Shown one piece after another: positions 41,008-53,851 of a DNA stretch of 64,000 nt. Below the pieces are notes generated by a model. It did no database searches, was not told the DNA's origin, and saw nothing but the letters and a program-made list of their open reading frames with translations. The first letter of the stretch is position 1. Every line of letters starts with the position of its first letter. Location: positions 434,001 through 498,000 of the forward strand of contig CAXKVF010000076.1 of NCBI GenBank assembly GCA_964057225.1. The letters run 5' to 3'. This DNA comes from Auanema rhodensis. Taxonomy: Eukaryota > Nematoda > Chromadorea > Rhabditida > Rhabditidae. The position numbers were made by a program, and so were the translations under genes.

Positions 41008-41535
41008 TTCACGTGAAGCGAGTTACATACCAAGTGCACATCACGTGTACATTTAATTAGCATAAATTAAAGTTCACGTAAATTTCAAAGTCATGGTTAC
41101 CATGAACCAATATCAATAAAAATTTGTTTTTTGACTAATATGGACATGGGGAATCTAATTTTGAAAACCGCATCTCTTTATCTTTCACGTGAAGCGAGTT
41201 ACATACCAAGTGCACATCACGTGTACATTTAATTAGCATAAATTAAAGTTCACGTAAATTTCAAAGTCATGGTTACCATGCACCAATATCAATAAAAATT
41301 TGTTTTTAGACTAATATGGACATGAGGAATCTAATTTTGAAAACCGCATCTCTTTATCTTTCACGTGAAGCGAGTTACATACCAAGTGCACATCACGTGT
41401 ACATTTAATTAGCATAAATTAAAGTTCACGTAAATTTCAAAGTCATGGTTACCATGCACCAATATCAATAAAAATTTGTTTTTAGACTAATATGGACATG
41501 GGGAATCTAATTTTGAAAACCGCATCTCTTTATCT

Positions 41536-42591
41536 TTCACGTGAAGCGAGTTACATACCAAGTGCACATCACGTGTACATTTAATTAGCATAAATTAAAG
41601 TTCACGTAAATTTCAAAGTCATGGTTACCATGCACCAATATCAATAAAAATTTGTTTTTAGACTAATATGGACATGGGGAATCTAATTTTGAAAACCGCA
41701 TCTCTTTATCTTTCACGTGAAGCGAGTTACATACCAAGTGCACATCACGTTTACATTTAATTAGCATAAATTAAAGTTCACGTAAATTTCAAAGTCATGG
41801 TTACCATGAACCAATATCAATAAAAATTTGTTTTTAGACTAATATGGACATGGGGAATCTAATTTTGAAAACCGCATCTCTTTATCTTTCACGTGAAGCG
41901 AGTTACATACCAAGTGCACATCACGTGTACATTTAATTAGCATAAATTAAAGTTCACGTAAATTTCAAAGTCATGGTTACCATGCACCAATATCAATAAA
42001 AATTTGTTTTTAGACTAATATGGACATGGGGAATCTAATTTTGAAAACCGCATCTCTTTATCTTTCACGTGAAGCGAGTTACATACCAAGTGCACATCAC
42101 GTGTACATTTAATTAGCATAAATTAAAGTTCACGTAAATTTCAAAGTCATGGTTACCATGCACCAATATCAATAAAAATTTGTTTTTAGACTAATATGGA
42201 CATGGGGAATCTAATTTTGAAAACCGCATCTCTTTATCTTCCACGTGAAGCGAGTTACATACCAAGTGCACATCACGTGTACATTTAATTAGCATAAATT
42301 AAAGTTCACGTAAATTTCAAAGTCATGGTTACCATGAACCAATATCAATAAAAATTTGTTTTTAGACTAATATGTACATGGGGAATCTAATTTTGAAAAC
42401 CGCATCTCTTTATCTTTCACGTTAAGCGAGTTACATACCAAGTGCACATCACGTGTACATTTAATTAGCATAAATTAAAGTTCACGTAAATTTCAAAGTC
42501 ATGGTTACCATGAAGCAATATCAATAAAAACTTGTTTTTAGACTAATATGGACATGGGGAATCTAATTTTGAAAACCGCATCTCTTTATCT
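41536..42591. repeat. Six-monomer segment shared with 62128-63183
   Basis: G40T near 41751, TATGTACATG at 42371 and CACGTTAAG near 42419 each have a partner exactly 20592 bp (117 monomers) downstream, in the same order. The last two changes occur only in these two places in the window. Confidence 0.85.
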
Positions 42592-42767
42592 TTCACGTGA
42601 AGCGAGTTACATACCAAGTGCACATCACGTGTACATTTAATTAGCATAAATTAAAGTTCACGTAAATTTCAAAGTCATGGTTACCATGAAGCAATATCAA
42701 TAAAAATTTGTTTTTAGACTAATATGGACATGGGGAATCTAATTTTGAGAACCGCATCTCTTTATCT

Positions 42768-43471
42768 TTCACGTGAAGCGAGTTACATACCAAGTGCACA
42801 TCACGTGTACATTTAATTAGCATAAATTAAAGTTCACGTAAATTTCAAAGTCATTGTTACCATGCACCAATATCAATAAAAATTTGTTTTTAGACTAATA
42901 TGGACATGGGGAATCTAATTTTGAAAACCGCATCTCTTTATCTTTCACGTGAAGCGAGTTACATATCAAGTGCACATCACGTGTACATTTAATTAGCATA
43001 AATTAAAGTTCACGTAAATTTCAAAGTCATGGTTACCATTAACCAATATCAATAAAAATTTGTTTTTAGACTAATATGGACATGGGGAATCTAATTTTGA
43101 AAACCGCATCTCTTTATCTTTCACGTGAAGCGAGTTACATACCAAGTGCACATCACGTGTACATTTAATTAGCATAAATTAAAGTTCACGTAAATTTCAA
43201 AGTCATGGTTACCATGCACCAATATCAATAAAAATCTGTTTTTAGACTAATATGGACATGGGGAATCTAATTTTGAAAACCGCATCTCTTTATCTTTCAC
43301 GTGAAGCGAGTTACATACCAAGTGCACATCACGTGTACATTTAATTAGCATAAATTAAAGTTCACGTAAATTTCAAAGTCATGGTTACCATGCACCAATA
43401 TCAATAAAAATTTGTTTTTAGACTAATATGGACATGGGGAATCTAATTTTGAAAACCGCATCTCTTTATCT
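42768..43471. repeat. Four-monomer higher-order repeat (704 bp), copy 1
   Basis: The four types are G88T; C23T + G97T/C98A; T117C; unmarked. Copies follow directly at 43472-44175 and again at 44880-45583. The G97T/C98A form is confined to 42.9-48.3 kb. Confidence 0.87.
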
Positions 43472-44175
43472 TTCACGTGAAGCGAGTTACATACCAAGTG
43501 CACATCACGTGTACATTTAATTAGCATAAATTAAAGTTCACGTAAATTTCAAAGTCATTGTTACCATGCACCAATATCAATAAAAATTTGTTTTTAGACT
43601 AATATGGACATGGGGAATCTAATTTTGAAAACCGCATCTCTTTATCTTTCACGTGAAGCGAGTTACATATCAAGTGCACATCACGTGTACATTTAATTAG
43701 CATAAATTAAAGTTCACGTAAATTTCAAAGTCATGGTTACCATTAACCAATATCAATAAAAATTTGTTTTTAGACTAATATGGACATGGGGAATCTAATT
43801 TTGAAAACCGCATCTCTTTATCTTTCACGTGAAGCGAGTTACATACCAAGTGCACATCACGTGTACATTTAATTAGCATAAATTAAAGTTCACGTAAATT
43901 TCAAAGTCATGGTTACCATGCACCAATATCAATAAAAATCTGTTTTTAGACTAATATGGACATGGGGAATCTAATTTTGAAAACCGCATCTCTTTATCTT
44001 TCACGTGAAGCGAGTTACATACCAAGTGCACATCACGTGTACATTTAATTAGCATAAATTAAAGTTCACGTAAATTTCAAAGTCATGGTTACCATGCACC
44101 AATATCAATAAAAATTTGTTTTTAGACTAATATGGACATGGGGAATCTAATTTTGAAAACCGCATCTCTTTATCT
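43472..44175. repeat. Four-monomer higher-order repeat, copy 2
   Basis: This is in direct tandem with 42768-43471. With the next two monomers (C23T + G97T/C98A, then C5A) it forms a six-monomer block repeated at 44880-45935, offset 1408 bp. AATGGCCATG near 44485 is private. Confidence 0.87.
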
Positions 44176-44879
44176 TTCACGTGAAGCGAGTTACATATCA
44201 AGTGCACATCACGTGTACATTTAATTAGCATAAATTAAAGTTCACGTAAATTTCAAAGTCATGGTTACCATTAACCAATATCAATAAAAATTTGTTTTTA
44301 GACTAATATGGACATGGGGAATCTAATTTTGAAAACCGCATCTCTTTATCTTTCAAGTGAAGCGAGTTACATACCAAGTGCACATCACGTGTACATTTAA
44401 TTAGCATAAATTAAAGTTCACGTAAATTTCAAAGTCATGGTTACCATGCACCAATATCAATAAAAATTTGTTTTTAGACTAATATGGCCATGGGGAATCT
44501 AATTTTGAAAACCGCATCTCTTTATCTTTCACGTGAAGCGAGTTACATACCAAGTGCACATCACGTGTACATTTAATTAGCATAAATTAAAGTTCACGTA
44601 AATTTCAAAGTCATGGTTACCATGCACCAATATCAATAAAAATTTGTTTTTAGACTAATATGGACATGGGGAATCTAATTTTGAAAACCGCATCTCTTTA
44701 TCTTTCAAGTGAAGCGAGTTACATACCAAGTGCACATCACGTGTACATTTAATTAGCATAAATTAAAGTTCACGTAAATTTCAAAGTCATGGTTACCATG
44801 AAGCAATATCAATAAAAATTTGTTTTTAGACTAATATGGACATGGGGAATCTAATTTTGAAAACCGCATCTCTTTATCT

Positions 44880-45583
44880 TTCACGTGAAGCGAGTTACAT
44901 ACCAAGTGCACATCACGTGTACATTTAATTAGCATAAATTAAAGTTCACGTAAATTTCAAAGTCATTGTTACCATGCACCAATATCAATAAAAATTTGTT
45001 TTTAGACTAATATGGACATGGGGAATCTAATTTTGAAAACCGCATCTCTTTATCTTTCACGTGAAGCGAGTTACATATCAAGTGCACATCACGTGTACAT
45101 TTAATTAGCATAAATTAAAGTTCACGTAAATTTCAAAGTCATGGTTACCATTAACCAATATCAATAAAAATTTGTTTTTAGACTAATATGGACATGGGGA
45201 ATCTAATTTTGAAAACCGCATCTCTTTATCTTTCACGTGAAGCGAGTTACATACCAAGTGCACATCACGTGTACATTTAATTAGCATAAATTAAAGTTCA
45301 CGTAAATTTCAAAGTCATGGTTACCATGCACCAATATCAATAAAAATCTGTTTTTAGACTAATATGGACATGGGGAATCTAATTTTGAAAACCGCATCTC
45401 TTTATCTTTCACGTGAAGCGAGTTACATACCAAGTGCACATCACGTGTACATTTAATTAGCATAAATTAAAGTTCACGTAAATTTCAAAGTCATGGTTAC
45501 CATGCACCAATATCAATAAAAATTTGTTTTTAGACTAATATGGACATGGGGAATCTAATTTTGAAAACCGCATCTCTTTATCT
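44880..45583. repeat. Four-monomer higher-order repeat, copy 3
   Basis: This has the same order as copies 1 and 2. The following monomer at 45584 has a private AATATTCACG in place of AAAGTTCACG. Confidence 0.86.
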
Positions 45584-46287
45584 TTCACGTGAAGCGAGTT
45601 ACATATCAAGTGCACATCACGTGTACATTTAATTAGCATAAATTAATATTCACGTAAATTTCAAAGTCATGGTTACCATTAACCAATATCAATAAAAATT
45701 TGTTTTTAGACTAATATGGACATGGGGAATCTAATTTTGAAAACCGCATCTCTTTATCTTTCAAGTGAAGCGAGTTACATACCAAGTGCACATCACGTGT
45801 ACATTTAATTAGCATAAATTAAAGTTCACGTAAATTTCAAAGTCATGGTTACCATGCACCAATATCAATAAAAATTTGTTTTTAGACTAATATGGACATG
45901 GGGAATCTAATTTTGAAAACCGCATCTCTTTATCTTTCACGTGAAGCGAGTTACATACCAAGTGCACATCACGTGTACATTTAATTAGCATAAATTAAAG
46001 TTCACGTAAATTTCAAAGTCATGGTTACCATGCACCAATATCAATAAAAATTTGTTTTTAGACTAATATGGACATGGGGAATCAAATTTTGAAAACCGCA
46101 TCTCTTTATCTTTCACGTGAAGCGAGTTACATACCAAGTGCACATCACGTGTACATTTAATTAGCATAAATTAAAGTTCACGTAAATTTCAAAGTCATGG
46201 TTACCATGCACCAATATCAATAAAAATTTGTTTTTAGACTAATATGGACATGGGGAATCTAATTTTGAAAACCGCATCTCTTTATCT

Positions 46288-46462
46288 TTCACGTGAAGCG
46301 AGTTACATACCAAGTGCACATCACGTGTACATTTAATTAGCATAAATTAAAGTTCACGTAAATTTCAAAGTCATGGTTACCATGCACCAATATCATAAAA
46401 ATTGGTTTTTAGACTAATATGGACATGAGGAATCTAATTTTGAAAACCGCATCTCTTTATCT
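46288..46462. repeat. 175-bp monomer with TCATAAAAATTGG
   Basis: One A is lost near 109 and T118 becomes G, removing the AATAAA hexamer. The next monomer ends in CTTTATATTTC. The same deletion is found at 48399, 49278 and 52797, so it was copied with its segment. Confidence 0.9.
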
Positions 46463-48398
46463 TTCACGTGAAGCGAGTTACATACCAAGTGCACATCACG
46501 TGTACATTTAATTAGCATAAATTAAAGTTCACGTAAATTTCAAAGTCATGGTTACCATGCACCAATATCAATAAAAATTTGTTTTTAGACTAATATGGAC
46601 ATGGGGAATCTAATTTTGAAAACCGCATCTCTTTATATTTCACGTGAAGCGAGTTACATACCAAGTGCACATCACGTGTACATTTAATTAGCATAAATTA
46701 AAGTTCACGTAAATTTCAAAGTCATGGTTACCATGCACCAATATCAATAAAAATTTGTTTTTAGACTAATATGGACATGGGGAATCAAATTTTGAAAACC
46801 GCATCTCTTTATCTTTCACGTGAAGCGAGTTACATACCAAGTGCACATCACGTGTACATTTAATTAGCATAAATTAAAGTTCACGTAAATTTCAAAGTCA
46901 TGGTTACCATGCACCAATATCAATAAAAATTTGTTTTTAGACTAATATGGACATGGGGAATCTAATTTTGAAAACCGCATCTCTTTATCTTTCACGTGAA
47001 GCGAGTTACATACCAAGTGCACATCACGTGTACATTTAATTAGCATAAATTAAAGTTCACGTAAATTTCAAAGTCATGGTTACCATGCACCAATATCAAT
47101 AAAAATTTGTTTTTAGACTAATATGGACATGGGGAATCAAATTTTGAAAACCGCATCTCTTTATCTTTCACGTGAAGCGAGTTACATACCAAGTGCACAT
47201 CACGTGTACATTTAATTAGCATAAATTAAAGTTCACGTAAATTTCAAAGTCATGGTTACCATGCACCAATATCAATAAAAATTTGTTTTTAGACTAATAT
47301 GGACATGAGGAATCTAATTTTGAAAACCGCATCTCTTTATCTTTCACGTGAAGCGAGTTACATACCAAGTGCACATCACGTGTACATTTAATTAGCATAA
47401 ATTAAAGTTCACGTAAATTTCAAAGTCATGGTTACCATGCACCAATATCAATAAAAATTTGTTTTTAGACTAATATGGACATGAGCAATCTAATTTTGAG
47501 AACCGCATCTCTTTATCTTTCACGTGAAGCGAGTTACATACCAAGTGCACATCACGTGTACATTTAATTAGCATAAATTAAAGTTCACGTAAATTTCAAA
47601 GTCATGGTTACCATGAACCAATATCAATAAAAATTTGTTTTTTGACTAATATGGACATGGGGAATCTAATTTTGAAAACCGCATCTCTTTATCTTTCACG
47701 TGAAGCGAGTTACATACCAAGTGCACATCACGTGTACATTTAATTAGCATAAATTAAAGTTCACGTAAATTTCAAAGTCATGGTTACCATGCACCAATAT
47801 CAATAAAAATTTGTTTTTAGACTAATATGGACATGAGGAATCTAATTTTGAAAACCGCATCTCTTTATCTTTCACGTGAAGCGAGTTACATACCAAGTGC
47901 ACATCACGTGTACATTTAATTAGCATAAATTAAAGTTCACGTAAATTTCAAAGTCATGGTTACCATGCACCAATATCAATAAAAATTTGTTTTTAGACTA
48001 ATATGGACATGGGGAATCAAATTTTGAAAACCGCATCTCTTTATCTTTCACGTGAAGCGAGTTACATATCAAGTGCACATCACGTGTACATTTAATTAGC
48101 ATAAATTAAAGTTCACGTAAATTTCAAAGTCATGGTTACCATTAACCAATATCAATAAAAATTTGTTTTTAGACTAATATGGACATGGGGAATCTAATTT
48201 TGAAAACCGCATCTCTTTATCTTTCAAGTGAAGCGAGTTACATACCAAGTGCACATCACGTGTACATTTAATTAGCATAAATTAAAGTTCACGTAAATTT
48301 CAAAGTCATGGTTACCATGCACCAATATCAATAAAAATTTGTTTTTAGACTAATATGGACATGGGGAATCTAATTTTGAAAACCGCATCTCTTTATCT

Positions 48399-49277
48399 TT
48401 CACGTGAAGCGAGTTACATACCAAGTGCACATCACGTGTACATTTAATTAGCATAAATTAAAGTTCACGTAAATTTCAAAGTCATGGTTACCATGCACCA
48501 ATATCATAAAAATTGGTTTTTAGACTAATATGGACATGAGGAATCTAATTTTGAAAACCGCATCTCTTTATCTTTCACGTGAAGCGAGTTACATACCAAG
48601 TGCACATCACGTGTACATTTAATTAGCATAAATTAAAGTTCACGTAAATTTCAAAGTCATGGTTACCATGCACCAATATCAATAAAAATTTGTTTTTAGA
48701 CTAATATGGACATGGGGAATCTAATTTTGAAAACCGCATCTCTTTATATTTCACGTGAAGCGAGTTACATACCAAGTGCACATCACGTGTACATTTAATT
48801 AGCATAAATTAAAGTTCACGTAAATTTCAAAGTCATGGTTACCATGCACCAATATCAATAAAAATTTGTTTTTAGACTAATATGGACATGGGGAATCTAA
48901 TTTTGAAAACCGCATCTCTTTATCTTTCACGTGAAGCGAGTTACATACCAAGTGCACATCACGTGTACATTTAATTAGCATAAATTAAAGTTCACGTAAA
49001 TTTCAAAGTCATGGTTACCATGCACCAATATCAATAAAAATTTGTTTTTAGACTAATATGGACATGGGGAATCAAATTTTGAAAACCGCATCTCTTTATC
49101 TTTCACGTGAAGCGAGTTACATACCAAGTGCACATCACGTGTACATTTAATTAGCATAAATTAAAGTTCACGTAAATTTCAAAGTCATGGTTACCATGCA
49201 CCAATATCAATAAAAATTTGTTTTTAGACTAATATGGACATGGGGAATCTAATTTTGAAAACCGCATCTCTTTATCT
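48399..49277. repeat. Five-monomer tandem duplication (879 bp), copy 1
   Basis: The order is the 175-bp deletion monomer, a CTTTATATTTC junction copy, an unmarked copy, T149A, then an unmarked copy. It is followed at once by a second copy at 49278-50156. The two appear identical. Confidence 0.88.
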
Positions 49278-50156
49278 TTCACGTGAAGCGAGTTACATAC
49301 CAAGTGCACATCACGTGTACATTTAATTAGCATAAATTAAAGTTCACGTAAATTTCAAAGTCATGGTTACCATGCACCAATATCATAAAAATTGGTTTTT
49401 AGACTAATATGGACATGAGGAATCTAATTTTGAAAACCGCATCTCTTTATCTTTCACGTGAAGCGAGTTACATACCAAGTGCACATCACGTGTACATTTA
49501 ATTAGCATAAATTAAAGTTCACGTAAATTTCAAAGTCATGGTTACCATGCACCAATATCAATAAAAATTTGTTTTTAGACTAATATGGACATGGGGAATC
49601 TAATTTTGAAAACCGCATCTCTTTATATTTCACGTGAAGCGAGTTACATACCAAGTGCACATCACGTGTACATTTAATTAGCATAAATTAAAGTTCACGT
49701 AAATTTCAAAGTCATGGTTACCATGCACCAATATCAATAAAAATTTGTTTTTAGACTAATATGGACATGGGGAATCTAATTTTGAAAACCGCATCTCTTT
49801 ATCTTTCACGTGAAGCGAGTTACATACCAAGTGCACATCACGTGTACATTTAATTAGCATAAATTAAAGTTCACGTAAATTTCAAAGTCATGGTTACCAT
49901 GCACCAATATCAATAAAAATTTGTTTTTAGACTAATATGGACATGGGGAATCAAATTTTGAAAACCGCATCTCTTTATCTTTCACGTGAAGCGAGTTACA
50001 TACCAAGTGCACATCACGTGTACATTTAATTAGCATAAATTAAAGTTCACGTAAATTTCAAAGTCATGGTTACCATGCACCAATATCAATAAAAATTTGT
50101 TTTTAGACTAATATGGACATGGGGAATCTAATTTTGAAAACCGCATCTCTTTATCT
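49278..50156. repeat. Five-monomer tandem duplication (879 bp), copy 2
   Basis: This repeats 48399-49277 in direct tandem, including the single-base deletion in its first monomer. Confidence 0.88.
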
Positions 50157-51036
50157 TTCACGTGAAGCGAGTTACATACCAAGTGCACATCACGTGTACA
50201 TTTAATTAGCATAAATTAAAGTTCACGTAAATTTCAAAGTCATGGTTACCATGCACCAATATCAATAAAAATTTGTTTTTAGACTAATATGGACATGGGG
50301 AATCAAATTTTGAAAACCGCATCTCTTTATCTTTCACGTGAAGCGAGTTACATACCAAGTGCACATCACGTGTACATTTAATTAGCATAAATTAAAGTTC
50401 ACGTAAATTTCAAAGTCATGGTTACCATGCACCAATATCAATAAAAATTTGTTTTTAGACTAATATGGACATGAGGAATCTAATTTTGAAAACCGCATCT
50501 CTTTATCTTTCACGTGAAGCGAGTTACATACCAAGTGCACATCACGTGTACATTTAATTAGCATAAATTAAAGTTCACGTAAATTTCAAAGTCATGGTTA
50601 CCATGCACCAATATCAATAAAAATTTGTTTTTAGACTAATATGGACATGGGGAATCAAATTTTGAGAACCGCATCTCTTTATCTTTCACGTGAAGCGAGT
50701 TACATACCAAGTGCACATCACGTGTACATTTAATTAGCATAAATTAAAGTTCACGTAAATTTCAAAGTCATGGTTACCATGAACCAATATCAATAAAAAT
50801 TTGTTTTTTGACTAATATGGACATGGGGAATCTAATTTTGAAAACCGCATCTCTTTATCTTTCACGTGAAGCGAGTTACATACCAAGTGCACATCACGTG
50901 TACATTTAATTAGCATAAATTAAAGTTCACGTAAATTTCAAAGTCATGGTTACCATGCACCAATATCAATAAAAATTTGTTTTTAGACTAATATGGACAT
51001 GAGGAATCTAATTTTGAAAACCGCATCTCTTTATCT
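50157..51036. repeat. Five-monomer segment, copy 1 (partner 51741-52620)
   Basis: T149A, G142A, T149A + A158G, C98A + A125T and G142A recur in this order 1584 bp (nine monomers) downstream. The T149A + A158G type also occurs at 54204 and 57372, each time followed by C98A + A125T. Confidence 0.83.
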
Positions 51037-51740
51037 TTCACGTGAAGCGAGTTACATACCAAGTGCACATCACGTGTACATTTAATTAGCATAAATTAAA
51101 GTTCACGTAAATTTCAAAGTCATGGTTACCATGCACCAATATCAATAAAAATTTGTTTTTAGACTAATATGGACATGGGGAATCAAATTTTGAAAACCGC
51201 ATCTCTTTATCTTTCACGTGAAGCGAGTTACATACCAAGTGCACATCACGTGTACATTTAATTAGCATAAATTAAAGTTCACGTAAATTTCAAAGTCATG
51301 GTTACCATGAACCAATATCAATAAAAATTTGTTTTTTGACTAATATGGACATGGGGAATCTAATTTTGAAAACCGCATCTCTTTATCTTTCACGTGAAGC
51401 GAGTTACATACCAAGTGCACATCACGTGTACATTTAATTAGCATAAATTAAAGTTCACGTAAATTTCAAAGTCATGGTTACCATGCACCAATATCAATAA
51501 AAATTTGTTTTTAGACTAATATGGACATGGGGAATCAAATTTTGAAAACCGCATCTCTTTATCTTTCACGTGAAGCGAGTTACATACCAAGTGCACATCA
51601 CGTGTACATTTAATTAGCATAAATTAAAGTTCACGTAAATTTCAAAGTCATGGTTACCATGCACCAATATCAATAAAAATTTGTTTTTAGACTAATATGG
51701 ACATGGGGAATCTAATTTTGAAAACCGCATCTCTTTATCT

Positions 51741-52620
51741 TTCACGTGAAGCGAGTTACATACCAAGTGCACATCACGTGTACATTTAATTAGCATAAAT
51801 TAAAGTTCACGTAAATTTCAAAGTCATGGTTACCATGCACCAATATCAATAAAAATTTGTTTTTAGACTAATATGGACATGGGGAATCAAATTTTGAAAA
51901 CCGCATCTCTTTATCTTTCACGTGAAGCGAGTTACATACCAAGTGCACATCACGTGTACATTTAATTAGCATAAATTAAAGTTCACGTAAATTTCAAAGT
52001 CATGGTTACCATGCACCAATATCAATAAAAATTTGTTTTTAGACTAATATGGACATGAGGAATCTAATTTTGAAAACCGCATCTCTTTATCTTTCACGTG
52101 AAGCGAGTTACATACCAAGTGCACATCACGTGTACATTTAATTAGCATAAATTAAAGTTCACGTAAATTTCAAAGTCATGGTTACCATGCACCAATATCA
52201 ATAAAAATTTGTTTTTAGACTAATATGGACATGGGGAATCAAATTTTGAGAACCGCATCTCTTTATCTTTCACGTGAAGCGAGTTACATACCAAGTGCAC
52301 ATCACGTGTACATTTAATTAGCATAAATTAAAGTTCACGTAAATTTCAAAGTCATGGTTACCATGAACCAATATCAATAAAAATTTGTTTTTTGACTAAT
52401 ATGGACATGGGGAATCTAATTTTGAAAACCGCATCTCTTTATCTTTCACGTGAAGCGAGTTACATACCAAGTGCACATCACGTGTACATTTAATTAGCAT
52501 AAATTAAAGTTCACGTAAATTTCAAAGTCATGGTTACCATGCACCAATATCAATAAAAATTTGTTTTTAGACTAATATGGACATGAGGAATCTAATTTTG
52601 AAAACCGCATCTCTTTATCT
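51741..52620. repeat. Five-monomer segment, copy 2 (partner 50157-51036)
   Basis: The marker order is the same as 50157-51036. An unmarked monomer and the 175-bp deletion monomer at 52797 follow, which the first copy lacks. Confidence 0.83.
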
Positions 52621-52796
52621 TTCACGTGAAGCGAGTTACATACCAAGTGCACATCACGTGTACATTTAATTAGCATAAATTAAAGTTCACGTAAATTTCA
52701 AAGTCATGGTTACCATGCACCAATATCAATAAAAATTTGTTTTTAGACTAATATGGACATGGGGAATCTAATTTTGAAAACCGCATCTCTTTATCT

Positions 52797-52971
52797 TTCA
52801 CGTGAAGCGAGTTACATACCAAGTGCACATCACGTGTACATTTAATTAGCATAAATTAAAGTTCACGTAAATTTCAAAGTCATGGTTACCATGCACCAAT
52901 ATCATAAAAATTGGTTTTTAGACTAATATGGACATGAGGAATCTAATTTTGAAAACCGCATCTCTTTATCT
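52797..52971. repeat. 175-bp monomer, fourth copy of the deletion
   Basis: This has the same TCATAAAAATTGG form as 46288, 48399 and 49278. Here the next monomer starts TCCACG and lacks the TATATTT junction, so the flank has been exchanged. Confidence 0.9.
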
Positions 52972-53851
52972 TCCACGTGAAGCGAGTTACATACCAAGTG
53001 CACATCACGTGTACATTTAATTAGCATAAATTAAAGTTCACGTAAATTTCAAAGTCATGGTTACCATGCACCAATATCAATAAAAATTTGTTTTTAGACT
53101 AATATGGACATGAGGAATCTAATTTTGAAAACCGCATCTCTTTATCTTTCACGTGAAGCGAGTTACATACCAAGTGCACATCACGTGTACATTTAATTAG
53201 CATAAATTAAAGTTCACGTAAATTTCAAAGTCATGGTTACCATGCACCAATATCAATAAAAATTTGTTTTTAGACCAATATGGACATGAGGAATCTAATT
53301 TTGAAAACCGCATCTCTTTATCTTTCACGTGAAGCGAGTTACATACCAAGTGCACATCACGTGTACATTTAATTAGCATAAATTAAAGTTCACGTAAATT
53401 TCAAAGTCGTGGTTACCATGCACCAATATCAATAAAAATTCGTTTTTAGACTAATATGGACATGGGGAATCTAACTTTGAAAACCGCATCTCTTTATCTT
53501 TCACGTGAAGCGAGTTACATACCAAGTGCACATCACGTGTACATTTAATTAGCATAAATTAAAGTTCACGTAAATTTCAAAGTCATGGTTACCATGCACC
53601 AATATCAATAAAAATTCGTTTTTAGACTAATATGGACATGGGGAATCAAATTTTGAAAACCGCATCTCTTTATCTTTCACGTGAAGCGAGTTACATACCA
53701 AGTGCACATCACGTGTACATTTAATTAGCATAAATTAAAGTTCACGTAAATTTCAAAGTCATGGTTACCATGCACCAATATCAATAAAAATTTGTTTTTA
53801 GACTAATATGGACATGGGGAATCTAATTTTGAAAACCGCATCTCTTTATCT

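Noticed and set aside
53197-53379. A 60-residue open frame on the minus strand, also at 55661-55843, 56541-56723 and 58829-59011
   Set aside because: All four are the same satellite monomer carrying T129C (53276, 55740, 56620 and 58908). That change turns a TAG stop on the minus strand into TGG and so lets the frame run just past one monomer. The four copies lie 14, 5 and 13 monomers apart and were spread by block duplication. No ribosome or promoter context or protein family is visible, so this is not a gene.
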